Shown: positions 24,711-37,751, counted from the first letter of the stretch. The stretch is 64,000 nucleotides of DNA from Brachynemurus nebulosus (GCA_035578155.1 JAPWDM010000071.1:434001-498000), one strand, 5' to 3'. The notes: generated from the sequence alone by a model not told the origin. Numbers and translations: made by a program.

Positions 24711-25861
24711 ATAATGTAGAACACACACATAAAATGACACCATTTCCCGTACGTAAAGGTGTATTTATCCTTTGCCTAGCACACTGTGTATGTGCTTGTG
24801 TGTCACTAACGACACACAGGCGGAGCGGAGCGGGTGCGCTTCTCCCGTCACAGTCATTGTACGTATGGTATGTACTAGGCCCTTGTATATTTATTAATAT
24901 TGAATTGTTCGTACACGAGCGAGCATGCTGAAATGCTAAACTCGTATTATTAAGTTCGCATTAAGTTTTGTTGTAGATACATAACATTTACATATACAAT
25001 ACTACGACAATACCTAGAAGAGCTAGATAACTCTTAGCTCGAGCTCACTGACTGTCGTCTGCTGTCTACACACTGCTGACTGCTGCTGATGGAATAATTT
25101 CAATATAAATGTAAATTATTACCGCCAGAGAGTAGTGGAATAGTGAGGATGGTTGGTAATCTTTTAATATTAATAATAAAATCACAGTTTTACCCGGTCT
25201 ATGTAGGTAGACAAAGAATAAAATATAATAATTTTAATTAAGAAAACGATTTCAAAGAAGTAAAAATCAATTTTCATACTTATATACACCTAGGTGTCGG
25301 TTTAATAGGTTTCTAGTAGTATGCAAGAATGAAAATTACGAAGCAATTTGTTTTAGACCTTGACAAGTCGACTGGAAATATTTCTGGTGGTTGCTTTTTA
25401 CAGATTATGAACTACCACTAAATTCCAATATTAAAATTATGCATTAATTACGAAATTTCATCTTTTCTTAATTTAAAAAAGCTAATTGTAGTACTTTCCA
25501 GTCCTCTATATATTTTTTAAGAGAACGGTAAGGATTTATGTATAAGGAATTATATCCAAAAAAGAAAACAATGGAAAGTAAACACCATTATTACGTTCAA
25601 AAGATACAAGGAATCAGATTTTTCGATTTTGAGGAAGGTGGATGGATTTTTAAGAAACGTTGTTGGAAATTGAAATTCCTACAAATTATATTTTATAAAA
25701 TTTTTTCAAAATTTTGCCCCTTGCCTTCCCCCAAGGTGGAAAGTTCATATTTCAAGCCACCCCACCACCGTGACGGCATTTTGTAAAAAAATCAATGGCA
25801 GATTTCTACGACTAATTTGCAGATTATGCTATGACTTCTACCTTACTGGTAGGAGTCTGAA
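24711..25861. other. No gene seen
   Basis: 24760-24870 is locally GC-richer (GGCGGAGCGGAGCGGGTGCG) with a 65-codon frame I do not recognise. The remainder is AT-rich. Confidence 0.4.
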
Positions 25862-25869
25862 TTTTTAAC

Positions 25870-26339
25870 TAGTGATAAGCAAAATTAGTCTTGGTCTTGC
25901 ATTTTTTGCAAGACCAAGACCAAGATTATGTATACCAAGAGCAAGACCAAGACTAAGACTATAAGTATGGCTGCAAGACCAATACCAAGACTCAAGTGAG
26001 CAAGACCAAGACAAAAGCAAGAAAAAAGCAAGACTCTTGCTAAACTATTTAAATAGTTTGAAAGTATAATTAATACTAATTAATAAAAGAGAGAAATTAA
26101 TTAACACTAATTAATGAAAGAGAGAAAATTCTGATTTTAGAAGGAAAAAATTCGGTAATAAAAAATGCAAGAAAGTGCAAGATTTTTTAGCAATACCAAG
26201 ACCAAGACTGCATTTCGCAAGACCAAGACCAAGACTCAAACTGCTCTAGCAAGAGTAAGACCAAGATTCTTAGTGCAAGAACAAGACCAAGATCAAGACT
26301 GACAAGTCTTGGTCTTGGTCTTGCATTTGCTCCTCACTA
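25870..26339. mobile_element. hAT-type MITE built from CAAGAC hexamers, copy 2
   Basis: It has the same termini as copy 1 with two substitutions (TAGTGATAAGCAAA, TTTGCTCCTCACTA), and the 8-bp duplication TTTTTAAC is exact at 25862-25869 and 26340-26347. The conserved core (TTAAATAGTTTGAAAGTATA and AATTCTGATTTTAGAAGGAA) is shared with copies 1 and 3. This copy has an extra short local duplication around TTAATTAATA in the core. Confidence 0.92.
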
Positions 26340-26655
26340 TTTTTAACTAGTTTGGAAATTGCATTGGTTCTGTTGTTAATCAAATGAAATCGTAAATTCA
26401 TTAACACTTTTGTCAATAACCCTTTTAAAAATATATAATTGGTCAGCATCAGATTTTGGGAATATACAATATTCTCAACGTTGTAATATAACAACCGACC
26501 TAGTTTTTATTGCTCTCAAAAAATCTTTAAACTCTGAGAACCCATTACTCAAATACAGGAACGAATTTTAAAATACGGGCTCCGTTAGGCCATCCTTGCG
26601 GCCCTCCTTTATTGTTTTACTTTATTTTTCACAAAATTTCCCTTAATTCTATTAC

Positions 26656-26717
<62 letters not shown>
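26656..26717. repeat. (TA)n microsatellite
   Basis: About 31 uninterrupted TA units. Confidence 0.97.
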
Positions 26718-26719
<2 letters not shown>

Positions 26720-28899
26720 TAAATTTCATATTCTAGCCAAATTTTTCATATTCCTCGATTCGTTCGAAAGAAAAAAGTAAATTGAAAATACGATAATGTT
26801 AAATAATTCGTCATGTATACGCTAATATCAGTGACCGAATAATCTATTAATAACCGAACAGCCTTCCCTAAACTTCGTTCAAAAAATGACTTTATATACA
26901 CGGAAAAAAATAAAGCATCCTGCAAAAACTTAATTAAAAAACTACATACTGAATCATACTATAAAAATTTATTGTTTTTCGACCTTCACGTTTATACATA
27001 CTTTTAATTACAAAATACTAACTTCTACTATACCAATTTCAAAAAAAAAGTATTCATAAATAAAAACCCCACCACCAATAATATGATTCGCACGAATTAT
27101 AGCACGCATTACAAACAAAAGTGAAAATTAGAGTGAACGAGCAAAACCAATAATTTGACACGAAGTTTATTATTATTTATTTTATCGTGTTAATGCTGGA
27201 ACAGTAAATTTTTTTTTTTTTTTGTTAAATTTTAAAATGATATTGTAGCTCGCTATTTACGCGAGGCTGTACGATGACTGTGAACTTATTGAAAGTAAGA
27301 GTCAATGTACACACACACGTGAAGTATGTAATTTTATTGATTTTTGCCATTTTCTTTTTTTTTTAATGATATTTAATAAATGGTCATTATCAGTGGATGA
27401 TCATCGCTGACCAATTGATTATTATCAGTGGTTCGTTCTTCCGTTGTAAACACCAAATAAATGTATACCTTCGTATAGTGAAAAACTTATTATCTATATT
27501 AATTTGTACGTAATATAAATAAGTGTTCTTACACGGCAAGTACAAGTTTGGAAGTGATATACAATCACAAACACAGACCAATGAACACTAAGTATTATAT
27601 TATACTACTAGACAAAGCGTAAAGCCAGTTTGTAGGCATTTTTTCTTGAAGCGGGTAACAGGGTGAGACGGGTGAGATTTAAGGAATATAACATAATGTC
27701 AATTTTTGAGCAAATGCGACTATAATTATTGCAGAACATAATTTTTATACGTATTTATTTTGAAAATAAAACGAATATAACATTTTTTCTTCGAAAATTT
27801 TGCAATTTCTTCTCAAAAAAGTAAAATTTTATTATCAATATTATATTTTTACAATAATTATTTGAAAATGTACGGATACCATCCAATACTATATTACAGA
27901 ACATTATTAAGGTCGGAACTTGGTCGTAACTGGCTGCCTCAATTATACATTTATATAATTAGTCTATATAATATAATATATAATATGTTCATTGGTGTGT
28001 AATCACAAATAAAAACAGTTTTAAAAACCCACGACGGACAGCCCTAAAAAGTTACAAGTAAATTTAAAATCAACTTTTAGTTCGGTTCAAAATATAATTG
28101 AAGATGGTTAAATCAACCAACTCTAAGTGAGAATTGGCAAATTAGACATTTTGAGCCATTTACCGCCGACTTATCGTAAGCGGCATTTTGTGGAATTCTA
28201 ATCACTAAGCATTATTTTGCGTAACTTAATCAAAACTCTATGTTACATAGTAAAATTCATAAAATTATGTCAAAACGTACTATAATTATGTTACGAATGC
28301 CAACCCCGGGTATCACTATGAACTGAAATAAAATTGTAAGCTACTTTTAGCGTCCCACTACTCTACATAACCACTGAACAAGCGCAAACATGCACTCGTA
28401 AAAAAATAAATTTACAAGCACTTAGAAGCGTTCAACATTAACGCAACCTTATATAAAACACTAGCACTTGTTTCGTTAATGCATACATTAAGACGACACG
28501 ACAATGACACAACCATTGATTTTAACGCCGTTATTCACCAACACTTTCACCATCTAGGTAAAAATATGTGAACAAATGAGATAGCTACGTGCACACAAAA
28601 CTACTTTCAAACTTGTATACATTTATGTATGTGTATCGACACATAAGCATATGTGTACGTATTAATAATAGTTTTATAAAATAATTTCCAATCTATGCAG
28701 ATCTAGAAAAATTTAAATGCAAAATTATATACCGACATACAAGTATGTGGAATTCATGATTCCATACAAAAGTGTAGATATTATGGGTCAGTTAATTCTT
28801 CATGGAAAAGTAAACGTACTTGAAAATTCTTCAATAGTCACGCAAAATAATTTCTACTTAAATTATATTAAAAATTAAACATATGAATTCATGGAAACA
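26718..28899. other. No gene seen
   Basis: AT-rich sequence with nothing recognised; short CACA and T-run tracts. Confidence 0.5.
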
Positions 28900-29135
28900 A
28901 ATTTTATAAAATATGAAAATATTTTACTTTGTCAATTTTCATTATGAATAAGATTTATCTTTTACTAGCTACCATTCGAGTAGTTAACTCCCCATCAGAT
29001 TTAACTCATCATCAGATGTAACAATTGAGTTAAACCCGATGATGAGTTAACTACTTGAAAGTTAGCTAGTAAAAGATAAATCTTATTCATAATGAAAATT
29101 GACAAAGTAAATTATTCTCATATTTTATAAAATAT
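28900..29135. repeat. Long near-perfect palindrome
   Basis: Arms of about 97 bp (28900-28998 against 29037-29135) pair with few mismatches around a loop of about 38 bases that itself contains TTAACTCATCATC-like inverted motifs. The sequence just after it (ATAGATTTTCACAAAGTAAACC) also occurs near 19550, after a CCTGATGATGGCGTAATGG block, so it probably belongs to a dispersed retroelement-related family. Confidence 0.8.
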
Positions 29136-29453
29136 AGATTTTCACAAAGTAAACCTTCAAAGTGTTAATTATTTGAAACAATAATACTTTCGAATACATT
29201 TTTATGCATTATGCTTTATTTACGGAATTCAAATGGATCAGTTGAAATTATTAAATGAGGTACTAGTAGGTATCCTAATCAACTAATTACTAAAATAATT
29301 GCTGACATTCTCTTTCATCTTTTCTAAAACTTGGTCGTAACAATCTTCGATATTACAATTAAGGCGCTACATCACTTTGAAATTCCAGAAAATAAAATTA
29401 TATTGGAAAATTTTTTCTGTGTAATGAATAATGTAATCTAAAACACCTTTGAG

Positions 29454-31158
29454 CAGCGTTTCTCAACCTTTTTCTGGTCACAGCCCGGAATAATCTCGAA
29501 TAATTTTGTGCGGACTGGTTACCTATAGAATCACATATGGCAATTATTATTAGTTGAAGTAACATTAAGTCATGTAATATGAAATGTCGTTTTCCGACCA
29601 CTTGGTCTAGCAAGTAATTAAGATTAAATATCGACACTTTTTCAAGCATTACAGAACTATTTAAAAACAATTCTTTAATTTTAAATACAATCCTTGTAGC
29701 CTTGAATCATTTCCGCCTTAACTGGAATGACAAATCTCGTGTAATATGAAATGTCGTTTTCCGACCACTTAACCCTTAACTGATCTACTGGGGTACAAAT
29801 CCAATTTTATTTCATTTTTTTTTTTTTAAATAATTTTTTTATAATCGCTATTACTGAACTGTAACCACCATGTGATTCCCAAATGAGATTAAGTACTTCC
29901 ATATGATGTGTGATTACCTTCTCTTTACAAACTTTTAATTTCGGTTATTAACGATTTAGTTTTTTTGCACCCCAGTAGAATGATAATCTTATTTCAAATA
30001 ATTAACCAAATTAAAGGGTAATTAATTAGTTAATTAAATTTAATTTATATGTAAACAGATCCAGATAACTTAATTTTCTGAAATATGCAAAAATACAATT
30101 TTATTTTTGGGTTAATATTTCAATTCTAATTTTTTTTCACTTTATTACTACTTAAATTCCAATTTCATATGCCTAGATATTTCCACGAAGAATATTTGTG
30201 AAAACGATTAAATAAAATATGTTATGATCTATGATCTTGTATTTTTTGAATAATATTTTTCTATTTTCAAAGCAGATTAACCAATAATTTAAGAAAATAA
30301 CTTTTGTAGACTACTTATGTTTCAAAAAGTAAGTAGATCAGTTAAGGGTTAACCTACCCTGTAATACAGATAAATATCGACACTTTCTTAAGCATCAGAG
30401 AAATGTTTAAAAGCAGTTCATTAATTTTAAATATAATTCTTTTAGACTGGAATCATTTTCGCCATTAGTTGGAATAACATTAGGTCGTGTTATATAAAAT
30501 GTCATTTTGCAACTATTTGGTCGACCAGATATCTCGACGGCATTTTCACTGAGCCTAAAGCGGCACTTAGAGTAAAACCGCCACTGTTCAGAACAAATAA
30601 CTGCGGCTTATTTTCAATAACAATAAATCCGAGTTTTAAATAATTGTCGTCATATAGACGCTTTTTCTTTGCTTTTGTTTCATTTCTCTCATTGGAATTT
30701 GAAGTTGACGGTTGTGCTTTCAATAATTACAATGAGCACAAAATTTTGGATATTAGGCAATAAAAGACAGTGAGCAACTACTAAACAAACAAGTCAACTC
30801 AATAAATTTTAACACAATTCAATGGGAATTCACAATTCAAAGAATTCAAAAGTGCCATCCTTTACTCGCCTGAGGCTCCACGCAGCGCTCATCACGTAGC
30901 GCTATGTCTCGCTCGCACAGGTCACGCGCGCGTTCAGAAGCTATTATAAGTCGTCAACTTCGATGTCGATATAAAAATATTCCTGTTTAAAATCCTTTGT
31001 TACATATATATTTAATTGACATCTAACTGCAAATAATTAATAATGATAAACGGATTCGATATTTATAACATAAAATAAAAAAAGAAACAGCAGAGGGGGG
31101 TGGCGAAATATATTTCTATACTACGGGGTCGTGCCATGAAAAAGGTTGAAAAACACTT
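29454..31158. mobile_element. Mosaic hAT-type element containing a nested TTAA element
   Basis: The left end CAGCGTTTCTCAACC and the reverse complement of the right end, AAGTGTTTTTCAACCTTTTT, align well, but no target duplication is readable. The left half shares TGTCGTTTTCCGACCACTTG units (near 29585, 29753, 30505) with the remnant at 47100-47690. The right half (30540-31158) matches the hAT element 45170-45718. The interior is cut by a TTAA element at 29773-30348. There is no intact transposase. Confidence 0.65.
29773..30348. mobile_element. TTAA-target (piggyBac-like) element nested in hAT
   Basis: TTAA at 29769-29772 precedes CCCTTAACTGATCTACTGGG, and AAGTAGATCAGTTAAGGG is followed by TTAA at 30349-30352. 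Removing it rejoins the repeat unit of the host element (TTTTCCGACCAC, then TACAGATAAATATCGACAC). A second GGGGTGCAAAAA/CTACTGGGGT pairing lies subterminally. Confidence 0.88.
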
Positions 31159-32973
31159 ATGGTTGAATATATTATAAGTGACGTAGCACCTTAAAGTGAC
31201 GAATTTTATGAACTTTCAATATTTGCATGAAATGTAACTATTTAGCATTGTATTTTGGGGAGTTTTTATGTATTTAGGATACAGTTAATGTTGTTTCCTG
31301 GAAACTTTTTTCCTCAAAAGGAAATTTTTTTGCCTTGGGGGGCGTATGTACCGGGCACAAGATTGCCGTGAAAATGTAAATTTCTTAATTTTGTAAATTC
31401 ATACAGATTGCCGTGTGAAATATGAAAATTAAAATTATAACTATTGAATTAGTTTTCCTAGCAACTAAAATAATAAAATAAAATCAGTTTAATACTGAAT
31501 TTCAAAAGAGAAACTTGTTTTTTATTTTTCAAGAAATTATTCGAAAGCGGTATTGTGATAAACTCACAATTACCATACTTTTAATTCAAACTTGCACACT
31601 ATTTTTCTGTCTAACTGCAAACAACACATAGGTACAATATTATTGCACATACCTTCTTCAAAAGATAATATTAAAATAACCACAGATAACGTTCTGTTGC
31701 TTCATTTAATATTAACGTTAATAATAATTGATCGATATGTGTAATTGCGTATGCATGAAGATCCATCCGCAAGATCCCGCAGTCCCACCACATGCATATA
31801 TGGTCGGCATAATATGTGTATATGCGCATAACATAATAACATATATTATAATAACTGCGGCAATTTAAAGTTAATTCGTATAACGCAACAGAGCAAGGCA
31901 AGCGTTGTTTTTTTTTACTTTGTTCATGTTTAAAATGCACCTCACACACTCAATAGGCGACCGCAACGCATATACGAGGCATTTTTGTAAAAAGGAAAAA
32001 AGTAAAGTACATACCAATAAAAAGCGGAAATAATTGCAAATATTATGTAATAATAGCAGAGTAGCGCGCACTGAATGAAGGTTGTTGCTTGCATCTATCT
32101 CACTGATTATTTGATGTTTTTTTTAAAATTAAATGATACTTTGCCTACTTTAGATGTTAGAACGAGCGATTTTTTTGTGCGTGACTATAGAATTAGTATG
32201 TATGTAATTGAAAGTGAAACGATTCAAGTACTGAATATATTGGTTATGTGGTCAAAAACGGAATATGTAATTCCAAAGTAGTAGTATGTACAATGTTCAG
32301 TACTATTTTTATTCTTGTTGTTGTAGTAGTCTTTTTTTGAATTTCATCAATTAAAGGTTGCTTGAGGACTAACCCGTACAGACCAGTGTGTCACAACCAG
32401 TTCAGTGGGAAGGAAGTGCGTGAAAGAGGTCAGACTGGCCTCACATGATTGTGATAGTTCTAAGCTACTACTTTAATTTTTGTTGGATTTTTGTTGCTCA
32501 CTGTTTTCGATTACTAGGCAATTGTCTTGTTTTGTCATTGTTGTTGAGGTTAGCTACTGTTTTTATTTGTTTTGATCTGTTTTTATTGAACTATTCTACA
32601 AATTTGTGTTTATTTGTGCTCAAGTATGTAGACTGGGACCCAGTTAGTGCAGTTATAACACTACTGTACAAACTGGGTCCTGTATAAACTGCATAAACTA
32701 CACAAACTGCACAATATATATTGGGACACTACTCCCCCCCCCTACAAATCCCAAATTTATAAAGGAATTGTAAAAATTCAAAGGATCCTAGCGTCGTCAG
32801 TTTTAAACCTCATTGTCACAAATAAAACTGACGACGAACTGAAAACCAAAGTTAAAGATGAGTATATATTGCATATTTGTTAAAAACTTAGGAATTACTT
32901 CTTTAAAATTTGGTATTGTGTATTTGATAGCTTCATCAGTCTGTGGGTAATTCTTAATTCTTTAAATGCCTTG
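31159..32973. other. No gene seen
   Basis: A C-run lies at 32735-32743. 32340-32730 includes an 80-codon hydrophobic frame, which I could not link to any family. Confidence 0.4.
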
Positions 32974-32975
32974 TA

Positions 32976-33885
32976 GGGTAAATGCGGGAGAGATGCCGCA
33001 GTAGCGATAGTTCGTCCGTTGATTGATAGACAGCGCTATTAATGGATTATATGTTTAAAATAAGTTATTTATTTAAGCTGTATACGGTAACCATTTATGA
33101 TTAGTCCATCAGTTTAGTAATTATCAAACTTTTTATTATTGAAAAGTAAGTTTTTTAACATAATATTTTATCAAGCATTTAATTCATTAGAATTTAAGAA
33201 TGTATATTTCATTGTTTTAATGAAAATGAGTTTTGTTACTAATTTAGGTATATTTTAAAAGTATTGCATAAAATTTTAGATGAGAATTCCGCACTATGAT
33301 TGCTATAACAACATGCGGCATCTATCCCAACAAAAAGGAGAGATGCCGCATTATATTACATGTTAAAAAGATAGACTTATACCTTAATTATGCAATTTTT
33401 TTTTGGACTGTAAATTATGCCACGTAAATATAAAAGATCCATTAATGGATCAGGAAGAACCCCCATATTAGTCAAGATAACGAAAATAATGATGATTGCC
33501 AGTGTATTGAATGTTTTGAAAAGCACTCAGAAACAAGAAAAAAGTTGACTGGTTAAGATGTATAAAGCGCCAAAAATGGTTACATATGACATGCATCATG
33601 TATGGAGATGTGTGTAAAATGCAAAATTTTTAATATGAACTATGCGGCGTCTCACCTTCTTTGATGCGGCATCTCTCCCATAGGTGTGGAAGAGACGCCG
33701 CTTTACAGGCTCTACAAAAATGTTAATTATGAATCCTTTATAATTCAAAATTTAAAATTAGTTATAAATAATTTTAAAGAACTCTGTTTACATTTATTGT
33801 GTACCAAATTTCAAATCAATTAAATGCATACTTTAAGAATTATCAAGTGTTTTCAAAATGTGTGGCATCTCTCCCGCATTCACCC
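32976..33885. mobile_element. TA-target element with reiterated GCGGCATCTCTCCC motif
   Basis: TA (32974-32975) precedes GGGTAAATGCGGGAGAGATG, and the right end CATCTCTCCCGCATTCACCC is followed by TA (33886-33887). The terminal motif is repeated inside in both orientations, near 33315, 33345, 33650, 33665 and 33695 (ATGCGGCATCTCTCCC and variants). It is 910 bp long with no transposase. Confidence 0.88.
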
Positions 33886-34439
33886 TACATATATTGTTAA
33901 TTGAAATTACGGATCGAATATTTGAATAATAATAATAATAATAAGCACAATGTTCGCAACTATATTGATTGTATTGCATCATATATAATGCTCAAGGACT
34001 CAATATTGTAATATACAATGCTAGTGCAACAGTAAATATTATTATATTATTAAAAGCACTGGGCATATATTGTCATCAAAATCAGTATTGCCTCAACCTG
34101 ACATACAATATTGCCTTCAACAAGTAATAATAATTTATAATATGCCCAACCGATCGCTGAAGCTTTGACATACTGAATAATATTCTCATATACGATACAA
34201 CAATACAGTAAATATTTAAATAGATTGTTCCGTATAATACAGATAAGAAATTATAAATTAAAAAGGGCACTGATTGCTTTAACAGGCATCACATTACACA
34301 CTTGTTTAGCTGCGGGGTTTAAAAGAGCTGCTATACTGGACACTATGATGGCGTTCTGCGATATTGACTGTACACAGTATGTACAATGCATGATAGATAC
34401 AATTTCCTCATTAGTTAACGATCAAATATAGAAGGGAAA

Positions 34440-34950
34440 TTACAGCCAGCATGGCTCCTATGCCACGATTACTAGCACTAGTTTTGGTAGGCAATCTTAC
34501 ATAGTGAAATGGGGGCAATATAGTAGATTTTCATTGTGTGTGCTTCGTGTTGAATCACAACTAATCCCACCAAATGGCATAACTTCGGAACTATCCGATC
34601 GTTTAGAAATTTTACGATTTTGATTCCTAGACGGTCTCCTGTGAGTTTCGTCGCAATCCAAGTGATGGTAGCCATGGGGCTACCGTAAAATTCCATTAAA
34701 CGTTACTTACTTCTAGCTCCATTTCGCTCAAATTTCGAGAGTATTTCGAGAGGGGTTGGACAACATACGGTTCCCTATAAATTTGAATAGGATCAGAGGA
34801 GTGATAGTTTTTCTGCATGCGCAAGCGTAATATTATTTTACAATATAAGTTCGGTAAGTTACTTTTACTGATCGAGAAAATGTTGCGAAAACGAGACCCG
34901 CAGGTTTGAGTTTTTACAATTTTCGAGATCAGTAAAGGCACTTAACGCAT
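34440..34950 (-). repeat. Fragment of an unidentified dispersed repeat
   Basis: On the - strand the block GGTAGCCCCATGGCTACCAT, then CGACGAAACTCACAGGAGAC and GTCTAGGAATC, resembles the paired units at 58050-58255 (GGTAGCG, CGATTTCGATTAAATTCATA, CATCTAGGAACC). Open frames here are short and unrecognised. The element class is not determined. Confidence 0.4.
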
Positions 34951-35575
34951 CGTGTATTGTATAATATTTTTTTGCACGATCGATTTAAAATAATTAAAGA
35001 ATAAAAATATATTAAATAAAAAATAAAATTCGGATAATTTAGGTGAAATTTATATTTCTATGTTATGACATAGAATGCCATGAATAAATATTATAAATAT
35101 TTATAGCAAATACGAATATTTGTAATGACAATTGACAACTATATTATCAAATAAAAAATTTTGTGTTAATATTTAACTGGCGTGAATATTTTTTTGAATT
35201 TTCTATTTAAAAATTGAGGAAAATAGTCTGTTAAACTATAATATTAGTGAGAATAATGAAATTTATGAAGCATTTTAATTTTGGCTGCAAATTTATTCTT
35301 TAATTTTGGCTGCAAATTTATTCTCGTAAAATGAAAGGAAGATTATGAGAATCACAGAAAATTTTAATGATTAAACGACCTTTTGAAATGTCAATAAAAT
35401 ATGAAGACTAATGCCAACAATAATAACAATAATGTGCAAATTAGTGAAAATTTTCATATTAGTCGATTTATTTTCCTAATTGTTCAAATTGTACTTTTAA
35501 TTTTAATATAAATAAATAATTACAATCATTTTTGAGCTAATTTCACTTACCATGCGCCTATTTCACTTACTGCAG

Positions 35576-35647
35576 TTATTTTTTGGTTTCCATGGATTTA
35601 AACAAACGTTCGGGAAATGCAACTTACCAGCATTGTCAGCAGCATCG
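35576..35647 (+). other. Weak candidate 72-bp exon
   Basis: TTCACTTACTGCAG precedes 35576 and GGTAAGT-type donor sequence starts at 35648. One frame is open for exactly 24 codons with phase 0 at both ends (LFFGFHGFKQTFGKC, then NLPALSAAS). There is no homology I recognise and chance is a good explanation. It is listed because it has the splice pattern of a real exon on the same strand as the PAN exon. Confidence 0.15.
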
Positions 35648-36003
35648 GTAAGTACATGAAAATACACGATCGTCCAAAAAATATATTAACGGTAGGTGCA
35701 TGGAGTAGATTCTTTGTTTTTTGTTTTGTTTCTATACAAAACAAAAAACAATTTGTACAATTATTTGATAGTCCGAAAAGTCAAATAACGTCTATTTGTT
35801 TTTATCTCAATCATTTCTCTATAATTTTCTCTATGGATTGACTTGACATTAAAAAAAAAAACGCCGCAGTCAGTCTTCATAATTTTTTTGGAGTTATAAA
35901 GCTAATCAAAAAAGGTTACGAAGCAGTTCACCCTATTCCTTGCCTTAGTTATTCTTGTTTCAAGTGCGATGTTTACAATAAGACACAAAATTTGAAATAA
36001 GAT

Positions 36004-36497
36004 TAGTGATGAGCAAAATTAGTCTTGGTCTTGCAGTCTTGTCTTGGTCTTGCATTTTTTGCAAGACCAAGACCAAGACCAAGGCTATGTATACCAAGAG
36101 CAAGACCAAGACCAAGACTATAAGTATGGCTGCAAGACCAATACCAAGATTCAAGTGAGCAAGACCAAGACAAAAGCAAGACTCTTGCTAAACTATTTAA
36201 ATAGTTTGAAAGTATAATTAATACCGTAAAGAGAGAAAATTCTGATTTTAGAAGGAAAAAATTCGGTAATAAAAAATGCAAAAAAGTGCAAGATTTTTTA
36301 GCAATACCAAGACCAAGACCAAGACCAAGACCAAGACCAAGACCAAGACCAAGACCAAGACCAAGACTCAAACTACTCTAGCAAGACCAAGACCAAGATT
36401 CTTAATGCAAGAACAAGACCAAGATTCTTAATGCAAGAACAAGACCAAGACCAAGACTTGGCAGTCTTGGTCTTGGTCTTGTATTTGCTCATCACTA
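36004..36497. mobile_element. hAT-type MITE built from CAAGAC hexamers, copy 3 (expanded)
   Basis: Termini TAGTGATGAGCAAA and TTTGCTCATCACTA are intact. The flanking octamers AATAAGAT (35996-36003) and GATAAGAT (36498-36505) differ at one base. The core matches copies 1 and 2. The CAAGAC run at about 36307-36368 has grown to roughly ten uninterrupted units, and a 24-bp block (TTCTTAATGCAAGAACAAGA) is duplicated near 36400-36440. Confidence 0.9.
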
Positions 36498-36505
36498 GAT
36501 AAGAT

Positions 36506-37403
36506 GTAGTTTAAACACAAAATCCCTTTAAGAATTGGATAAAAGCCTGTTACGACTACGAGGAAGCTGTGTGTCACTTAACATTGGCTGGATTTTCAAA
36601 TCTATTGATTACAATAATTTTTCCCGACGCTACGTTAAAATTTTACATGTCCTAAGCGCTTTGAAACAATATATCTAATATTTAGGCAACTATAACCACA
36701 TATTATCTCTTCTGTTATTCTGTTATTCTATTACAAATTATCGTACATAGATAAATTATGGGCAAAGCACTGGAATGGGCAAAACAACATAAATAATGTA
36801 CATACAAAAATTCCATATTTATCCCACCTCGGCAGTGACAGCGCCACATCGTATAGGGAACTGTATGTATAAAAATGGCCCTATTATTGTCAAGGTACGA
36901 TAGGTATACATATAAATGCTTGTGGTGCATCAGCGGTATTTTTTTCACTTACTTCACATATTATATGTGAATTATGAAGGGAAAAATTTCTCAGTGTAAG
37001 ACCAACGCCATTATACAAATTACTAAGCAACTACGGATATTAATATAATTGCATCGGGAATTTATATTAAATGTGAAATTAAATCAATTTTGAGCTTCAT
37101 TATGAGCCATGTATCATAATATTTGATCTAGTTAAATATCTACACCTAATAATAAATGGATATGATTACACTGCCATTAGAAAATGTGCACATAACAGGA
37201 AAACGTAAATTACAGGTTGAGTGAGATGCAGTGGTCGAGAACAGAATCGATTTTCTATGAATGCATTCTAAATTGGTATAACTTTTTTCTTGTTAAAGTT
37301 TGATGCCATGATTGATATAAGGGGGTCTTCTAGTCCAGAGAGCAAAAATTTCGGCCTTTTTTAAAGGAGTTAATAAAAAAAAAAGTATACTATATTGATA
37401 AAG
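36506..37403. other. No gene seen
   Basis: AT-rich flank upstream of the reverse-transcriptase remnant. Confidence 0.5.
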
Positions 37404-37406
37404 TAA

Positions 37407-37751
37407 AATAGTAAAAAACTATACTATATTGAACACAATCTTCTAACAGTTCCGTGCTTGTATATATTGCAATGCCTAATTCATATTAAAGAAAATGAAA
37501 AAAATTATCGGTCTCACAGAGACAATCATTCGTACGACACTAGAAAGAAGAACGACATATATATTGAATTTCATCGCCTTGATAGAATTAAGACCGGTGT
37601 AAATTATTACGCACCACTGTTTTATAATAAATTACCCATAAGTATGAAAGAATTAAAACTTTCAATATTTAAGCAGACTTTGAAACGATTCCTTGCAAAA
37701 AATTGTTTTTATAATTTTAACGATTATTTATCTTTTAATTTTTTTATGTAA
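37407..37751 (+). pseudogene. C-terminal remnant of a LINE-type reverse transcriptase ORF
   Basis: Seen: an open frame from just after an in-frame TAA at 37404 to a TAA ending at 37751. It reads LYYIEHNLLTVPCLYIL, then HSYDTRKKNDIYIEFHRL, NYYAPLFYNKLPISMKEL and FKQTLKRFLAKNCFYNFNDY. This order (LTVPCLYI, H-YDTR, Y-G/A-P-LYN-LP, FK--LK-FL, CFY) is the usual C-terminal tail of jockey/CR1-like reverse transcriptase polyproteins in insects. Catalytic RT motifs are absent, so it is a 5'-truncated copy. An AATAAA lies near 37807 in the sequence after the stop, as expected for a LINE 3' end. It converges with the R2/R4-type tail on the opposite strand. Family-level assignment is from pattern recognition only. 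Confidence 0.65.

Noticed and set aside
32445..32687. Possible LTR-retrotransposon or membrane-protein fragment
   Set aside because: The hydrophobic 80-codon frame has no motif I can tie to a family, and no LTR pair was found.
36003..36371. 122-codon frame with a long LG repeat (also 799-1143)
   Set aside because: It is the translation of CAAGAC/GTCTTG hexamers in a hAT MITE, open because the repeat has no stop in that frame.
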